Part shown: piece by piece, positions 40,861-54,233 of the stretch
How the letters are laid out: each line of letters starts with the position of its first letter
How positions within the stretch are numbered: the stretch's first letter is position 1
Origin: Chaetomium olivaceum
Taxonomy: Eukaryota; Ascomycota; Sordariomycetes; Sordariales; Chaetomiaceae
Direction: 5' to 3'
DNA length: 64,000 nucleotides
Assembly (NCBI GenBank): GCA_039881045.1
Contig: JAYWVB010000070.1
Location: forward strand, 93,101-157,100
The notes under the pieces: model-generated
What the model was told of the DNA's origin: nothing
The model's database searches: none
The model's input: only the letters and a program-made list of their open reading frames with translations
Program-made: the position numbers and the translations under genes

Positions 40861-43800
40861 CACAAAGTTTTGTTTGTTTGTGTCTGGAACTGCCTGGGCG
40901 TAAGAGCACCAGGAGGTGGGGACGGCGACAGCCAAGCGACGCCGCGGATTGATGAGGTTGAGGGCAGATCAGACGCGAGGCTAAAGAGACTCTTGAACAG
41001 GCGAGACGATGCTTTCGAGCCCCTGATGTTGTTCTCGAATTCTCAATTCTCCCCACGTGGTAGATCTGCTCTGGGTCCAAGTGTGCAGGACGTGCTGGGG
41101 AGGGAGGAGTACATCGGGTACATAAATGCGGGAGGGGTTGGGACGGAAGGGTTGGGGCGGGCGCTCAGATACGAAAAGGTACAAGGGAACAAGGTACTTA
41201 CTGGAGGTCGTTGGGGTGGTTGGTGGAGTTGGAGTAGAGGTACTCCTGCATAGGAGAAATCGTCCACTGATGCATGGTCTAGGTTTGCGCGCCAAAACAC
41301 GCTGTCAGCGATTTAATGAATACAATAAATATGCAGGAGGAATAAAGAAATCGGCTCGAAACCCATGAAATGGTGCCAGAAATAATTCGACAAAAAAGAA
41401 TAAAGGAAGTGCATGTGCAAGCGACGCCTCGACCGTTCCGCGTTGCGTTGCGAGGATTGAGAGAGAGTGTGTGTTTTTGGTACGCGGTACCCGTCAATCC
41501 TTCAGCCGCGCGACAGGCCGCCGCCGGCTTGACCGGTTGTGTGTGAGCGGTTTGCGGTGCAGCGGGCAGCAAAGCAAGCAGGCAGGCGACTGCGTGTCTC
41601 ATGCAGCAAGCAGCAGCACCAGCACCAGCACGCGTCAAGTCGAGCCCATCTGTCGCGCACAGGCGATATTGCGAGAATGGATGTCGATATGGAACAGGGA
41701 AATGCTAGGAAAATGATGGGACGAACGGGTACGGGGTAAGGTAGGTAAGTGGTGGTACTTACGGGCCGGATGAGCGAAACTCACGGATGCATCAATCCAA
41801 GCAACAACACGGTTTTGTTGTGGTGGTGGAAAAAGTACTCGTGAGTGACCCGCGGGCGGCGACTCGGGACGCAGCGTCAGGACATGCGGGCACAAGTACC
41901 TTGACCAAGCGGCGGAAAAGGTGTCGGGGAATCGGGGGCTGGGGCTGGGGGTGGAGAGAACCTGGGAGGATTCTGTGACCTCAGAGCGCAGCGCGGGCCT
42001 GGGGTGGATCGGGTTTTGTGCGAAGAACCAGAGCGGGGATCGTGACTTCGCGGCCAGAGCCCTTTTGTCACTGGACCAGGGCTGCAAGCCACATGCGGGT
42101 GCCGAAATCTCGCCTCCGGGCCGGCAGCAACTCTTGACCACTTTTTGACGGACCGTCAGCGCCTTGTTTCGATAAGCCAAGTGAGCCAAGTGAGCCAAGT
42201 TCGTCAGTGCTTTGTGTCACTCGCCAACTGACAATGACCGTTGGACCTCGAATGCCTGCTTCGGCTGTTTTGAATCTTGCTTCTTCGAGTGTGATTCTGT
42301 GATTCTGAGCTGCGCGGGTCGATGCAGAGCGATGCAGAGAGCGCCGACAAACCTGCACAAGCCTTGGCGACGCCGTCAGCCCCTCAGAGTGGCACTCGCG
42401 TTTGTGATTGCCGTCGAAAAGATTGGACGGCTACAAGCAGATGGCGGGGAGGCGTCATGCGCGCGTGGAGGACTTCTCCAATCGCAGGAAAGCTGGGCTG
42501 CTCCTTTGAAGCGGTGACCGTGCTCGAGGCGATGTCGAGATGATGGGATGAAAGACGCGGACTGTACTTTGTAAGGGTTGAAAGAGACGAGATCGACTAC
42601 GAGACGGTCATTGCATGCCTGAACCTTTGATGGCTTCCCTTGATCAGATGTATGTACTTTGCTCGAAAGTCACGTCAGGTCTTGGCTGAATGGTTGATCT
42701 GCCCGTTGTGGTGGAGCCAGTCAAGTGCAGCTGCCTCCGATCCAGTTAGCTCAAGCGGGGCAGACTGAGGTTGTGTTGTCGACCGCATTCGGACAATCCA
42801 TGGGATGAGGAATCGATTCGAGCATTCCAAAAGGACGACAGAAAAATACCTTCTCAAAGGTCTTTCTTTGAATACCCTCCCTCTTTATCTCGATTCGGCC
42901 ATCTCTCGAAAAGGATAATCTTTGAACCTGGTACTTGGGCAGACCAAACCGAAAGTAGCAAAACCAGCATCACACTTGACCAAAGTACGAATACAGTACC
43001 TCCATTCCATTCCCTGCTTCCTCCAGGGCTGGCTGGCTTGGCCGTTGCACCGGGCTCGGGTACTGCACCGTGCCCCGCATTCGCATTAGCGGGGTCGATG
43101 GTGGGCAGCAGCACGGAAAAGCCACTGGAAGCCCGCCGCTAGTTAAACGGAACGAGCAAGAAGAAGAAGAAAATGGACTGGTTGAGTTCCCAGAAAACCT
43201 GCACCTAAGGCAGGTGATTAAGGTAACCCTGGCCGTTGGTGATGACTCTCGACTTTTCCGGCCCAAGTGGACTCAGATGACCCCAAACCTCCCTCAAACC
43301 AAAGCCATTGGCTCGTGGAACGAGACATCAGCAAACACAATTACCCTCGAGGTACATGATTCGAGCGGAGTGCGGCTTACTGATGTACCGCGCCTGGCTA
43401 CATACCTTAACTCTCGAGTGCGTCACGTCAATTGACCTGCAGCTTGACCGGGGGTGGGGGGGGGGGATCTCGGCCGGCAAAGTCGGTAGAGGTGGAAACC
43501 TGGATCGTGGGCCGGTTGACGCCTTAACTGTACATACACTAACTACGCAGTAGCCAAGGTTATTTAAGTTCGTATTGGGGTCAGGAACAACCTGCCCCCA
43601 CGACCGCTGGTTATACTCAACAACGTCATCGTGGAACAAATAATATGCTGAGGGCTGTTGAAAAGAAACTCGGACGATCCAGGTGCAATATCTTGATGGG
43701 GATTACCTAGGTACTCTCGGGCTATCATCTACTTGCTGAGATGACTTGATGGGGCCTGTGCCCTGTTGGTGAGTCGATGCCCCCATCCGATGCCCGCGTT

Positions 43801-46800
43801 TGACAATCGTAACCGAGCCTGTTGAAGGCGCCACAGGTATGGTCTAGCGCGCGGCTTGACTCTACCCGGAGGAGCAATTTCATTCTTCTATGGCTACGTG
43901 CAGAGAGGATGATGATCCAAGGTGAATACCCAAACATCACAAACACGAAACAGCAGGAGCAATTCGTTCAGACCAAAAAAACCAGGTTGAGTGAGCACCG
44001 GTTTTTGTCGACGCGCATCTCGGAGAGCAACGGAGTACAAGTCGGGGCTGCAGGTGACCGGCCCGGCAGAGGACATTGCCGGGACAGGGTAGCTTCCCCA
44101 TGCCATGCGTTGACTGGTGGAAGTAGATGCCGCCGTTGGTCTTCTCCTCTTCACCCTTCACCCCAGATCAGATCCGTGTTGCTCTCGGAGAGAAAATCGT
44201 TCGCGGTAAGACGCTGCAGGGCACTGGCACTGACCCTTGGCGCCCATCCCATCGTCCTTCCGAAGGGAAACCGAGATTTGGGGCGCGCCCTATGGAGCAT
44301 TATGTAGTGGTTTACTACTTCGTACGTTGGGTTTTATCAACAAGGGAGATCATGAGACACCATCCACCCCGAGAGGGGAAGCAGGGCTTCTTCTTACTGC
44401 GCAGGGAGATTCCTTCCCTTTTCGGCACTTTGTTTGACCAAACACACACAGACACACGACACACCAGCAACCACCCCCGATGACGCAGCATGTTCATGCT
44501 GTCTTACCAAGCTGGGTGGTGGGGGGACCTTCGCCTGAAACAGCACCAGTTCCAGCATGTCAACATTGAGTTTGAGACTGGGCGCGCTTCTTGCAGAAAA
44601 GATGGTGTGGCCTGCGTCTGTGTGTTCCTGCGGCTCACCCTCTTCGGCCGGGCTGGGCTGGTTTCGCTTATCGGACGCAGCCGTACCCTGGTTCCTGGCT
44701 GGCTTCCCCGGATCTGGACCCTTCCTCCGTTGTTGGGCTTGGCAGCTCAACCGCCTGGCTTGGGCATCGTCGAAAATGTACGCTAGGAAGTGTACATACA
44801 AAGTAAAGGAACAAAACGCACCTGTTGCGCTGTGTTATCACATACTCGTCGAGCTCCGGAACCATCCCGCATCAATGCTTGTGCTATGTGCTCAGACGTT
44901 AAGGTGCCGCAACCGGAGCATTTGCGCGCGGATACACCCATACGGCGGAGACGTGATCGGTTAGTTTGAACAATGTGTTGCGTTTTATGCGAAGCTGTAA
45001 ATCGTCCCAAGTCATCTTGGTGAGTCCCTGGTCCGTAGTTCATCCCGTCGCACATCAGGACTTAAGGTCGTTCCAGAAGAGAGGGTACCGTTCCGTAACG
45101 GCGTACGGTTCGATGGAATTGGGTGGGGAGTGTAAACCGACGCGGCTTACCTGAACTTACACTTGCGCCCACAGAGGTTGAAACTTAGAGAAAAGTGGGT
45201 GCAACCGCAAAATTCCCATGGATATCCGTCGGTATGTCAAGCGTTATCATGCTTAACCTTTCGGCAGTTATTCCTACCTGGGTGTGGGTGATCGCAACCA
45301 GAAACAGGTTTGGGCAAGCCGTAAGCAAAAAGCCTCCATTGCCATGTTCGCCGAGGGCGTCGTGATGGAAGCAGTCCACGATGCCGATAAGTGAGACATG
45401 CCATAGGGCAGGTAAATAACCGGAATCCGTTCATGACGGCACTGGTATGGCAGCTTATACAGGAGCTAGCTGAGCTTGACCTGAACACGTCGAACGAGCA
45501 AAGGAATATCCCATCTATCGCTGCGAACGATGTCATAAGAGTACACTACGCGCGGTGGGCATCTTCCAGCCTCGGCCTCGGCACTGCCGAAAACCTGGTT
45601 CTTGGAAAGAGGGTTCGAGGCTCGCGAAGCACCCCACCCACCGTCAAAAACACCAGCGTTCTGGTGTTGCGTTGTGAAGCAAGTATCCTCAATTCAGAAG
45701 TAGGATCGAAGCCGGTGAGTATCATATCAGATGCGACTAGGCAGCGATCCACTGATCGCGTTCATGCTGATGTACTATCTTTCGGACGACGCCCCTGATC
45801 CCCCACGGAGCGATCCTGCGCAGAAGCACGAGGATCGAGCACCACGACCCTGTTTGGACGGTGGATCGAATGAACAATAGATGCGCTCATGATAGTCATC
45901 CAGAAGGCTTCTCCCGGAGAAGAAGGAACGGACTTCCGGATGGATAGGGGATCGGTGTCCTGGTTACCCGGGTGAGTCAATGCGGCACTGCGCAGATCGC
46001 TGGACTCAAGATGTTGACCTTGAGAAGCTAGCAGCATGTGACTACTTGGAGAGGACAGCTTTGTTGCACAAGAAACAAGCCCTAACGGCCAAGCACTGGC
46101 CGTGCCGTTGTCCCTTATTTCCGAGGATACACACAGTACACTGGTAAGCGGGATCCGACCCTTGGCTCGGGTGCCGTGAGGACATCAGCCAGTTTGGCGC
46201 CTCAACCTTCGCCAACAATCGTAGCTAGAGGCCGCAGTTGGGGTCGAGTGGGTCGGTTGAGTTCCATCACGCGCCTGGACCCTAAAGTCTGAGTGTGGCA
46301 GGTCCATGGTCACACCGGACATGCCGGACAGTGGCAACACTGTTCCGCAGCAGCTGTTAAGGCCTGCTGGGGGCTAACATCGGAACTAAGCGGGTGGCTG
46401 GCGACTAATATGAAGTAAAATAGGTTGTCGAATGATTCCATCTCGTGTATGTCTGCCGCCCCTGGGCGTTTGTAAAGTGGTTGTTTTGCCGTCCTCATTC
46501 CCGTCATCGTCCCGTTCCCCAGAACGGCTCAGAGAGCAATCCTGCTTTTTTTGGAGGATCGGATGAAGCACATCTTCAAACCAAACGTATGCAGCACCTA
46601 TGGAGTGAGATTTCTGACTCGAAGACCGCAGAACTAACAGCAGCGCTCCCTTAGGACAGATAGGAGGAGACGCGGGCTTGTGTCGTCCGATGCTCGAATA
46701 TAAGGTTCCGTTGCATCGCCTCGTCTGGCAATCTTTCACTTGGGAGATGTTTCGACTGTTTGTTTGCTGGTCCGGGGTTGGTTGGCCGGGTCTCGTCGCC

Positions 46801-49607
46801 GGGTCTGGTGAAGCGGGCGGACAAGGTGGCCCGTAAGGCAGAGCATCATCGTCCAGCGTCGTCGAAGTGGGTGGTTGTGGTGGGGTGGCCGTGGGGCGGC
46901 CTGGACTTCGTGTGGGGAGGCCCGATTTGGCAAGGCCTGAGACACGGCTGAGGATGGCCAACGGTTGGCGAGTTTTAGGGGCCCTCCACCACGGCCGGAA
47001 CAGATCGAAGCCTTGAAGCAGGGGGAGTACAGGGGCTTGTTCCCTGCAACGGATTCGTTATTCGGCATTGTCGGTTGGAGTTCTTTCAACCACCAGTGTT
47101 GCTGCTGTTGTTGGAGCCTTTTTTCTTTCCTTTTTTGATCGGAGGTGGCCGACGTGGGTTTGGAGGTTTGTCGCGTAAAGTCCTGCCAGGTGTGACCATC
47201 CATATACGCCACTCCTACGGCTTCTCGATCTGGGGTTCGGTTAGCAGGCCCGAGGGGTCGCTGCGGTCGTAACTGGTGGTGTCTGCATGAAGAGGTTTTC
47301 TGCGCCGCCCGTTGAGGACATTATCGTGGCCGCTTGAGAGAGCGCGTGGAGCCGCCGGCCACACGCGCCGACCCGAGGCGCCTCCATGGATTCTGCACCT
47401 CCACGGCACCCGTGGACCTCAGTCCCTCCCGTCAGTCTGCTACTCGATAACCCCACCGGCGGACTGCCGGGTTCCTCGGGCGGAACGAGCCTACACAGTA
47501 TGTGCAGAGATTTCTTTTTGGAGTTTTCGGTTGTCGCTTACCGATGAACGGTCTCGACAATTGGGTAGAAACATCGCCTTGTTTCAACCGCAGAGATGTC
47601 AAACCAAACGAATGGAGTGGATGCAGTGGATGCAGTTGCTCGAGTCCACTGAGGAAAAGGGATCAAGCGCGGGGCAGCGGGTCCCTACCAGAGCCTCAGG
47701 CTTTAAGGGTGGGCATTATAGACATTATGGCCAATCAAGGATGGCGTGCAAGCACCAGGGCGGTTCTGTTACACTTGGCAGGGGCGACCAGCAATGGACC
47801 TCGTGTCAAACGTCGGACACAGACCTCTTTCCTTCGACGAAAACCGACTGAAACCTGTACCTCGAAACGACCTCGAAACTACCTCGACGCGACTCGGCAG
47901 ATCGTGTGGTGGCACGGCTGTATACCTTTTTTCACAGAGCGCCGTGGCGATATTCAGTGGAGCAATGCGTACCGACAAGTCGCTCGCTTGTCCCTCCCAA
48001 CTTTGCCTCCCGATGCTCGCGATCCCCTCCTGCAGTTCTCTGCATTCGAGATGACTGCAATCGATAGACCCCCAAGGCGGCAACACGAAAATGCTCGACC
48101 CGGACACTCTCCCCATAACCGTCCCCGCGCGTGGCGAGTCTGCCTCGAATATGGCCGAATTCGGTCTGCTGCAGCCCCCATACAGAGATTGGCAGGAGAG
48201 TCGGATGACAACAACAAACACGGCGCCTCCCGTGAATGGTGGATGGTCAATTGCCGTCCATAATCCATCACAAACGTCGTCGGTTATGGCTCTCTAGATT
48301 CTGCCTTGAGTCAGGCGCCTATATTCCGACTCGTGGGCTCCAGCACGGAAACGGGCAGATCTCGCATCTCGACAAGACTCGTTCCTGGCAACAAGCGTTG
48401 TCCTTGTGCCGTCGCGGGAGATGTCCAGAAGTTTTGTTCTATCCATTCTGGGCAAGAGCATGACTTGTGTCAGACCCCTATCGCCCGGAACTGCTCTCAA
48501 CCGGGCATCTCTGCCCTGGCTGGGTGGGTTGACAGGGGCCGAGCGTGATGGCGCATGCTCGTTTCGATTGTCCAGAACTGTCGTCTGTTGTTGGGATGAT
48601 CGCGGCTCCGTCTCCATCTGCGATTCACACCCAACGCCCAACACAAGGGCTGCACACAGCTCGCTTGCCAGCCTGTCAACGTGCTAACTAGCTTAGCCTC
48701 ACGCCTGGAGTTTGCCAACCGAAAAGCCTCCTATCCTCGCCAGCGCCTTGCGTGCTCTGTATCCCCCCCGGCCTGCCAGGGCCGTTCCGCGGGCCGTTCC
48801 GCGCGTGTCCACCCTCCCTGCACAACTCAACACTCCAGTGTAACCACCATCCCGGCCCCCTCCCCCCAAAAGCGTCTCCACAGAGGTCTGTAACAGGCCG
48901 CAGGCCTGGGGTGTGCCCGCCCCCCTGGTCCGCCCTGCGGGACTGGATGAGCCTCAAGCCGGGACGTCATGCAACAATAACTGCATTATTATCCATTGTC
49001 TCTCTTCCCTCCCCCACCGAGGCCCTCTTTTGCCTCTTCTACTCTATCTTCCCTACCTACCCACCAAGGTCATCTGTGGATATCCTTAACCTATCACTAC
49101 GCTGTTGCGTGTGTCCCTTTCTTTTCTTTTCTATTTCTCTTCTCGCAGCTAACGTTGTCACTCTTTCACAACTTTTACCAACTAGCTTGGCTGCCCACAT
49201 TCTTTTAGGGGAGAAATACTTCGATTCTTGAACCGTATAATCTGGTCTATTATACTTAACTTCTCTTATTCGCTTGGTCGAACTTTCATCGAGCACACCC
49301 TCGAAACATCTCGACTCGTTTTGTGTGTTTGGGTTCTGTTCCTCGACGACTGGTCTCTCGCTCCCTTCCAACGTGCACTCACGACATCTCCTCTGGCATT
49401 GTTGAAAGGTTGTCACCCCCGAGTCCTCCATATCTTCGACGGCCCACACCGAAACGAGACGACTTCGATTCTTGCAGCAGCTAGCTCTGCTTGTTCTTTT
49501 TACGAACATCAACCTTTTTACGCCTTCCCTTCTTTCGATCAGATTCGACTGGGTATTTTTGGGAAATAACTAGCTGGGAACGATAGACACCTGGGAATTG
49601 GGTCAGG
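40861..49607. other. 8.7-kb gene-poor region between two divergent SANT genes
   Basis: The largest gap in the window, lying between the starts of two divergent regulatory genes. Many frames of 60-190 codons exist on both strands, but they overlap one another, lack domains and have arginine/proline-heavy, shadow-like composition. Small tandems are visible, e.g. AGCCAAGTG at 42177-42200. I found no tRNA, rRNA or transposase. Long 5' leaders, promoters, non-coding transcripts or many-exon genes that I cannot recognise could be here. Confidence 0.4.
48990..49600 (+). promoter_or_regulatory. Pyrimidine-rich promoter/5' leader of SANT gene 49608
   Basis: A strongly CT-rich tract (TCTCTCTTCCCTCCCCCACC and onward, about 49000-49160) precedes the start codon by about 450-600 bp, as is common around transcription starts of filamentous-fungal regulatory genes. 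Short upstream open frames lie between it and ATG 49608. The transcription start itself cannot be seen. Confidence 0.35.
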
Positions 49608-50985
49608 ATGTCTCCGGCTATGCAGATGACAGGGCAGCACGTCCCATACACACCGAGATCGGACGCTATGGATCGTCACGACTATGGCATTTCTAAGAGT
49701 AGAAAGACGGCCTCCACAGGCGGTGGGCGAGCATGGAGCGAAGATGAGGTAAGCAGCCGGCCAGCTCCCTCGTTGATCATGCCGTCGGAAGGATGTGAGT
49801 GTTAACAGCCGCCGCTTATAGGAAGCTTATCTTCTCCAAACGAGAATGCAAAAGATGCCGTACAAGCATATCGCCGCCTACCTGAAGAAGACGGAGCTCG
49901 CATGTCGCCTTCATTACCACCAACTCAGCCACGGCAGCAACCGGCGCAAGCGCACTACTTCCATGTCATCAGGGTCCTCAAACAGCCACTCCCCGGTCCT
50001 GCATACCTCGATGCCCTCGCCAATCCACGAACATGGTGGGGCACCTAGCCGGTCTGTTTCCCCTCCCGATTCGGCCTACAGCGCGATAAGTCCGGGCGGC
50101 ATCCAGCTGCCCAGCATCATGTCGGCAACCGCTTCCACCAGCACCTCGCCGCGCCTCCCTACCATCCTCCCCAAGCCTGCTTCTATGAGCATCGCCATGG
50201 CATCAATGAACAACTCCGGTTCCACCGGCACTTCCTCCCCGACCGCATCGCGCGGCTACCCCACCCCTCTCCACGACACCCACCCCGCCAGCATGGCGCC
50301 CATGACCTCAACCGGCTACCGCGGCGGCGCCCCCAACCCCGCCACCCGCGGCACCAACACCGGCAACCCGCACCACCACGGCCCCGGCCCAGGCCCCCTC
50401 CGCCTCGACTGCTCCGCCCTCCCACCACCCCCTTCCACCAACGGCCTCCCCGCCCCGCCCGGCTTCGCCGCAAGCCACCCCGTGGACATGGCGCGCCTGA
50501 CGGCCGTCTACAACGCGCACCGCGCCTCCTTCTGGGCTGCCGTCGCTGCCGACTACGGCCCGGGTGCGAACCCGATGGTGCTGGAGCAGGCATGGCGCGG
50601 TACTTCTTCTTCTTCTGCGGCCTGCCCCCCCTCGTCGGGGATCAGCGCGGCCGCGAGTATGGGCATCGCGGCGCAGACGCCGATCATCACCCCTGTCGGG
50701 AGCCCGGATGATCAGGTTTATTCGGCTGGTGGCGGCGCTGTGCATCATCAGCATCATCATCATGTTGGTTGTGGGCATGGGCAGCAGCAGCATGGGCAAC
50801 AGCATGGTCAGCAGCATGGCCATCATGGGCAGCATGGGCAGCATGGTATGGGTGGTGGCAAGCCGGATAAGACGAGGATTAGTGCCATTCTGGGGATTGA
50901 TGCTAACCCGAGGAGTCCGAGTGAGAGGGAGATGGTGAGGAGGATTGAGGAGGAGAGGGGGGCGGTGGGGGTGGGGATGGCTTGA
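49608..50985 (+). CDS. SANT/Myb-like regulatory protein
   Basis: Two exons (49608-49748, 49822-50985) with a 73-bp intron (GTAAGC...TTATAG, phase 0) give 434 aa. The N-terminal domain, residues about 40-85, is Myb/SANT-like: GRAWSEDE, EAYLLQTRMQKMPYKHIAAY, LKKTELACRLHYHQLSHG. A basic NRRKR follows. The rest is disordered and Ser/Pro-rich, with HPVDMARLTAVYNAHRASFW as a likely conserved helix (about 220-245). Near the C-terminus are His/Gln-rich repeats (HHQHHHH, GQQHGQQHG, HGQHGQHG), then a conserved-looking end: KPDKTRISAILGIDANPRSP and EREMVRRIEEERG. A nuclear transcription or chromatin role is inferred from the domain. Confidence 0.85.
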
Positions 50986-51132
50986 TCTTTTTGTGGGGGT
51001 GGGTTCTTTTTCTTCTTCTTCTTGCTCGAGTTGTGTTGAGTTGTGTTGAGTTGTGTGGTGTGGTGTCGTGTTCTCTTCTTGTCAATCGTTTGTGGTTCGT
51101 GTTTTATTGAGTGGTGGTTTGTGGTTTGTGAT

Positions 51133-51170
51133 TTGGCTTGGCTTGGCTTGGCTTGGCTTGGGCTTGGCTT
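51133..51170. repeat. TTGGC pentanucleotide tract
   Basis: Six to seven near-perfect TTGGC units (one interrupted by an extra G) about 150 bp past the stop codon of the SANT gene, probably within or just beyond its 3' untranslated region. Confidence 0.7.
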
Positions 51171-52217
51171 AGTTGGGGATGGGATGGATGAGAGAACACA
51201 ACGTGATGTGATGTGATGCGATCGATGTCTTTGAACCTGGGATGGGTCAAAATGATGGGAGATGAAGGGTCTGGTTTCTTTTTTTGGCGATGTTTTCTGC
51301 TTTTTGTTTTTGTGCTGCTATTTTCTGGCTTATCTTTGGTGTTTATCTTACCCCTGTTATCATTCCTTCTTCTCTCACTTCGCTGTACGCAGTTTTACCC
51401 CTCTCGTTGTCGAGTTTTGTTACCCCTTGATTTTTGTTGTTGGCTGGTGGGGGACTGGACGGAACGGGATGGGACGATGGATGAAGTCACGACATCAACA
51501 ACTGGGAAATGAAGGACAACACATCAGCACCCGGCATCATCCGGGCACGGTGTTGCAGATTCGTGATCCATGCCCTTTCTTTCCCTCTCTCCTCTCTTGG
51601 TAGCCGAAAGGTTACAGTCACATGGGTTTTAGGGATGGGGCATGGGGGGTTCGGCTTGGGGCTTGGGAGGATGGGAACAGCATTCCGGATGGTAGGCGGT
51701 CGGGGGCGGTCGGGGCGGAGGGACATGGAGGGCGGCGGCATTGTCAAGGTCGGTTGTGGTGGGTCAAGGGATATAGCGTGCTACTTGGTAGACTTGCGTG
51801 GTTGATAGCAATAGCAATACCATTTCCCACAATCTGAAAGCCAAGTGCAAAGTGCATTGCACGATATCTCCCGTGGCGGTCGAGGTTACCTTTTCCTGCA
51901 GCTCGGTTGGGAACACAGATGGTCACAGATGGCGCGAAGGGTGGCCCGTATCTGACCACTGCGCTGGACTCAAATGCATGCAGCGATGACGCATTGCTCC
52001 CTGCATCCACGGCCCATGTCGGCCCATGTCAGGCAAGGCACCTCAGCACCACCTTCAGGCAGTGAATCCCGGTTCAGAAACCAAAAAAGTTGCAGATGGT
52101 GGCTTTTCTTGTCCACTCGGAAGGTGCGCAGGTTGCAAGTTGCAGGAAACAGCCGGGCTGGGCCGCTCCTGCTCAGAAACACTTCGAGTTGCTGCAGACA
52201 GGCTCGGCTTCCCCGAA

Positions 52218-52277
52218 AATGCAAAACGGAAAGTGCAAAATGCAAAAATGCAAAATGAGGTGCAAAAATTGCAAACG
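52218..52277. repeat. TGCAAAA-type short tandem repeats
   Basis: Units of (A)TGCAAAA recur about six times with variable spacing, in gene-free DNA. It resembles slippage products. No function is visible. Confidence 0.6.
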
Positions 52278-54139
52278 GGCTGCTGCCTAACTTCCATGAA
52301 AATGGCCCGAGTCCCTTCAGGTTCCTTAGTTGTGGTTGACCGTCAAGGTTCCTTTCTGATCCTATTTTGGTGGGACTGCTCGGAAACTCGACAAACTGAA
52401 CTCGACAAGCTTTATTAGGCTCAGATGCAGCCAGCCAACGCCAACGCCAACACCACGAGCGACAAACAGACAGCACTGGCTGGAATGGAATGCTTTGCTT
52501 TGTCAACAACACCCGACCCCCATGTCGCATCGTCGCATCTCATCCCGCGGTGCAATAACGATGCACCATGGCTCGGCTCCTGTTTCTTGGGCCCGCTTGT
52601 GAGAATAACCGGACCCATCGCCGTGCGCCGTGCGCCGTGCGCCGTGCCGCCCCGACCAGATAGATCTTGCTTAGCCGTGCTGTTCAGGGCTCGACCTACC
52701 GATAGGGCACACACTGATGATGACCGACTGCGTTGGCACTCGCTACTCGGTACTTCGTACTTAGGTATGTATGTACTGTACGACATACCCGACGGGACCT
52801 TAGCTTTTAGCACGTCTTCCTTTCGCCATTGGGCTTCCAGGTTACGGAATTAACTAATGTAGTTATTATGGCCTCGGAACTGAAACTCGAAGTTCCTTCA
52901 CTACCCCGCAGCTCCCAATCGCCCAGCAACTCGAGTTCCCCTGGGCTGTCACCCTTCGCTTCGGTCTCTCGATCCCTCAGGCGAAGTGTGGTGTGGTGGG
53001 TGGCAGTGAAGACGGCCAAGCAAGATGCAACACCCCGGCCCTGTGGTGGTACCCCTCCAGGGACTGCCCGAGATAAAGCTAGAAGGATTTGACGTCCATC
53101 AACTCCACCGCCGATGCACTCTCTCTGCAGGCCGAGCTTGCCCCTTGCCTACCACGTGTGGTGCATATGGGCTTGCATCCATCGCTGGCTCTTCTTCCCT
53201 TGTCCATCCGCGATGCATCTGCGATGAAGATGCTGCTGGCTCGGCTTCCGCTTGGGCAATGCTGCTGCTACAAAGACCTGCAAGCTGCAAGCTGCAGTGC
53301 ACGGCCGACGCCGGCCACCCGGCGCATTCCGCCTGGTCCGTCTCGGAGTTTGGGCGAACATTTCTCACGGCCGACCTATCCCCCCCCCCCGTCCCGTTCT
53401 GAGATCACCCTGCAATCTTGCGCCTTTCGGGTCTGCCGCGGGGAGAAGAAGAACCAGCAAAAGCCGATCACCAAAGCTGTTCCCCAGTGTTCCTCAGCAG
53501 CTGACCCTCTGATCGGACCGTTACCGGCGCCCATCACTGCGTTGGCCCCAAGTGGGACTTCCACAGGGATTGCTCGATTTCCAGCCGGATTCTAGCGGCC
53601 TCCACAAAGCTGGACAGCCAATCCCGGCAAAACGATTGCGGTGACGGGCAGCGGTCAAGGTTCCGTTGTGTGTCGTCAGGGTTTGCTCACCGAAACATGG
53701 TCCCGAGAGAACAGATGGAGCTCGTCATCCGGGGCTCGGTTGTGCTGAGGGGACGACTCCTCCTGCTCTCTTTGCTAGCGGTTCCTGGTCAAGCGTCGCC
53801 CTCCACTTCCTGCCATGTGAGAATACAAAAGAGCCACTCGGATTGCAGACACCAGTTGTTGCCCAGAGGAAATTCTCGCGGTATCCCCGGCTGTCGTATA
53901 TCTGCCACCGCATTGCCATTGCCCGTCCCGCTAAGACACCTGCCAACTTTCCCCTTTTCACCCCAACGGCTTACATCGGGCTTACATCGGGCTTTATCGT
54001 CACTGATATTTGTTTGCCCATACCTACTCTGCCGTCTCTTGCCCGTGTTTGCCATATCTGCTTTATCGTCGCTCGCCGTTGTCCGGCATATCTGCCCTTA
54101 AAACCGATGCTTGAGTAACGCAGCTGACGGGTTCAGTTC

Positions 54140-54233
54140 TCAACATCTCCGCAACAGCTTGTCAACATCTTGTCAACATCTCATCAACATACCCTGAACA
54201 TCTCGTGAACATTAGCTCAACATCCTGATCAAT
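54140..54233 (+). promoter_or_regulatory. TCAACATC repeats in the leader of the dehydratase gene
   Basis: About eight imperfect copies of TCAACATC/TGAACATC, roughly 8-16 bp apart, run up to the start codon at 54234 (CAATATGG). They lie where the 5' untranslated region should be. The regularity suggests slippage or a protein/RNA-binding array; this is inference. Confidence 0.5.

Larger units (their letters stand above)
50986..54233. other. 3.2-kb intergenic region with several tandem tracts
   Basis: Between the SANT gene and the dehydratase gene, both on the + strand. It contains GTTGTGTTGA repeats (51029-51055), the TTGGC tract (51133-51170), a GGGGCGGTCGGGG-type G-rich stretch (51697-51720), TGCAAAA-type repeats (52218-52277), GCCGTGCGCC repeats (52621-52650) and TCAACATC repeats before the dehydratase. 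No convincing gene. Confidence 0.4.

Noticed and set aside
47502..48263. 253-codon frame on the + strand
   Set aside because: Arg-rich, no recognisable domain, overlapping other frames on both strands; no splice partners seen.
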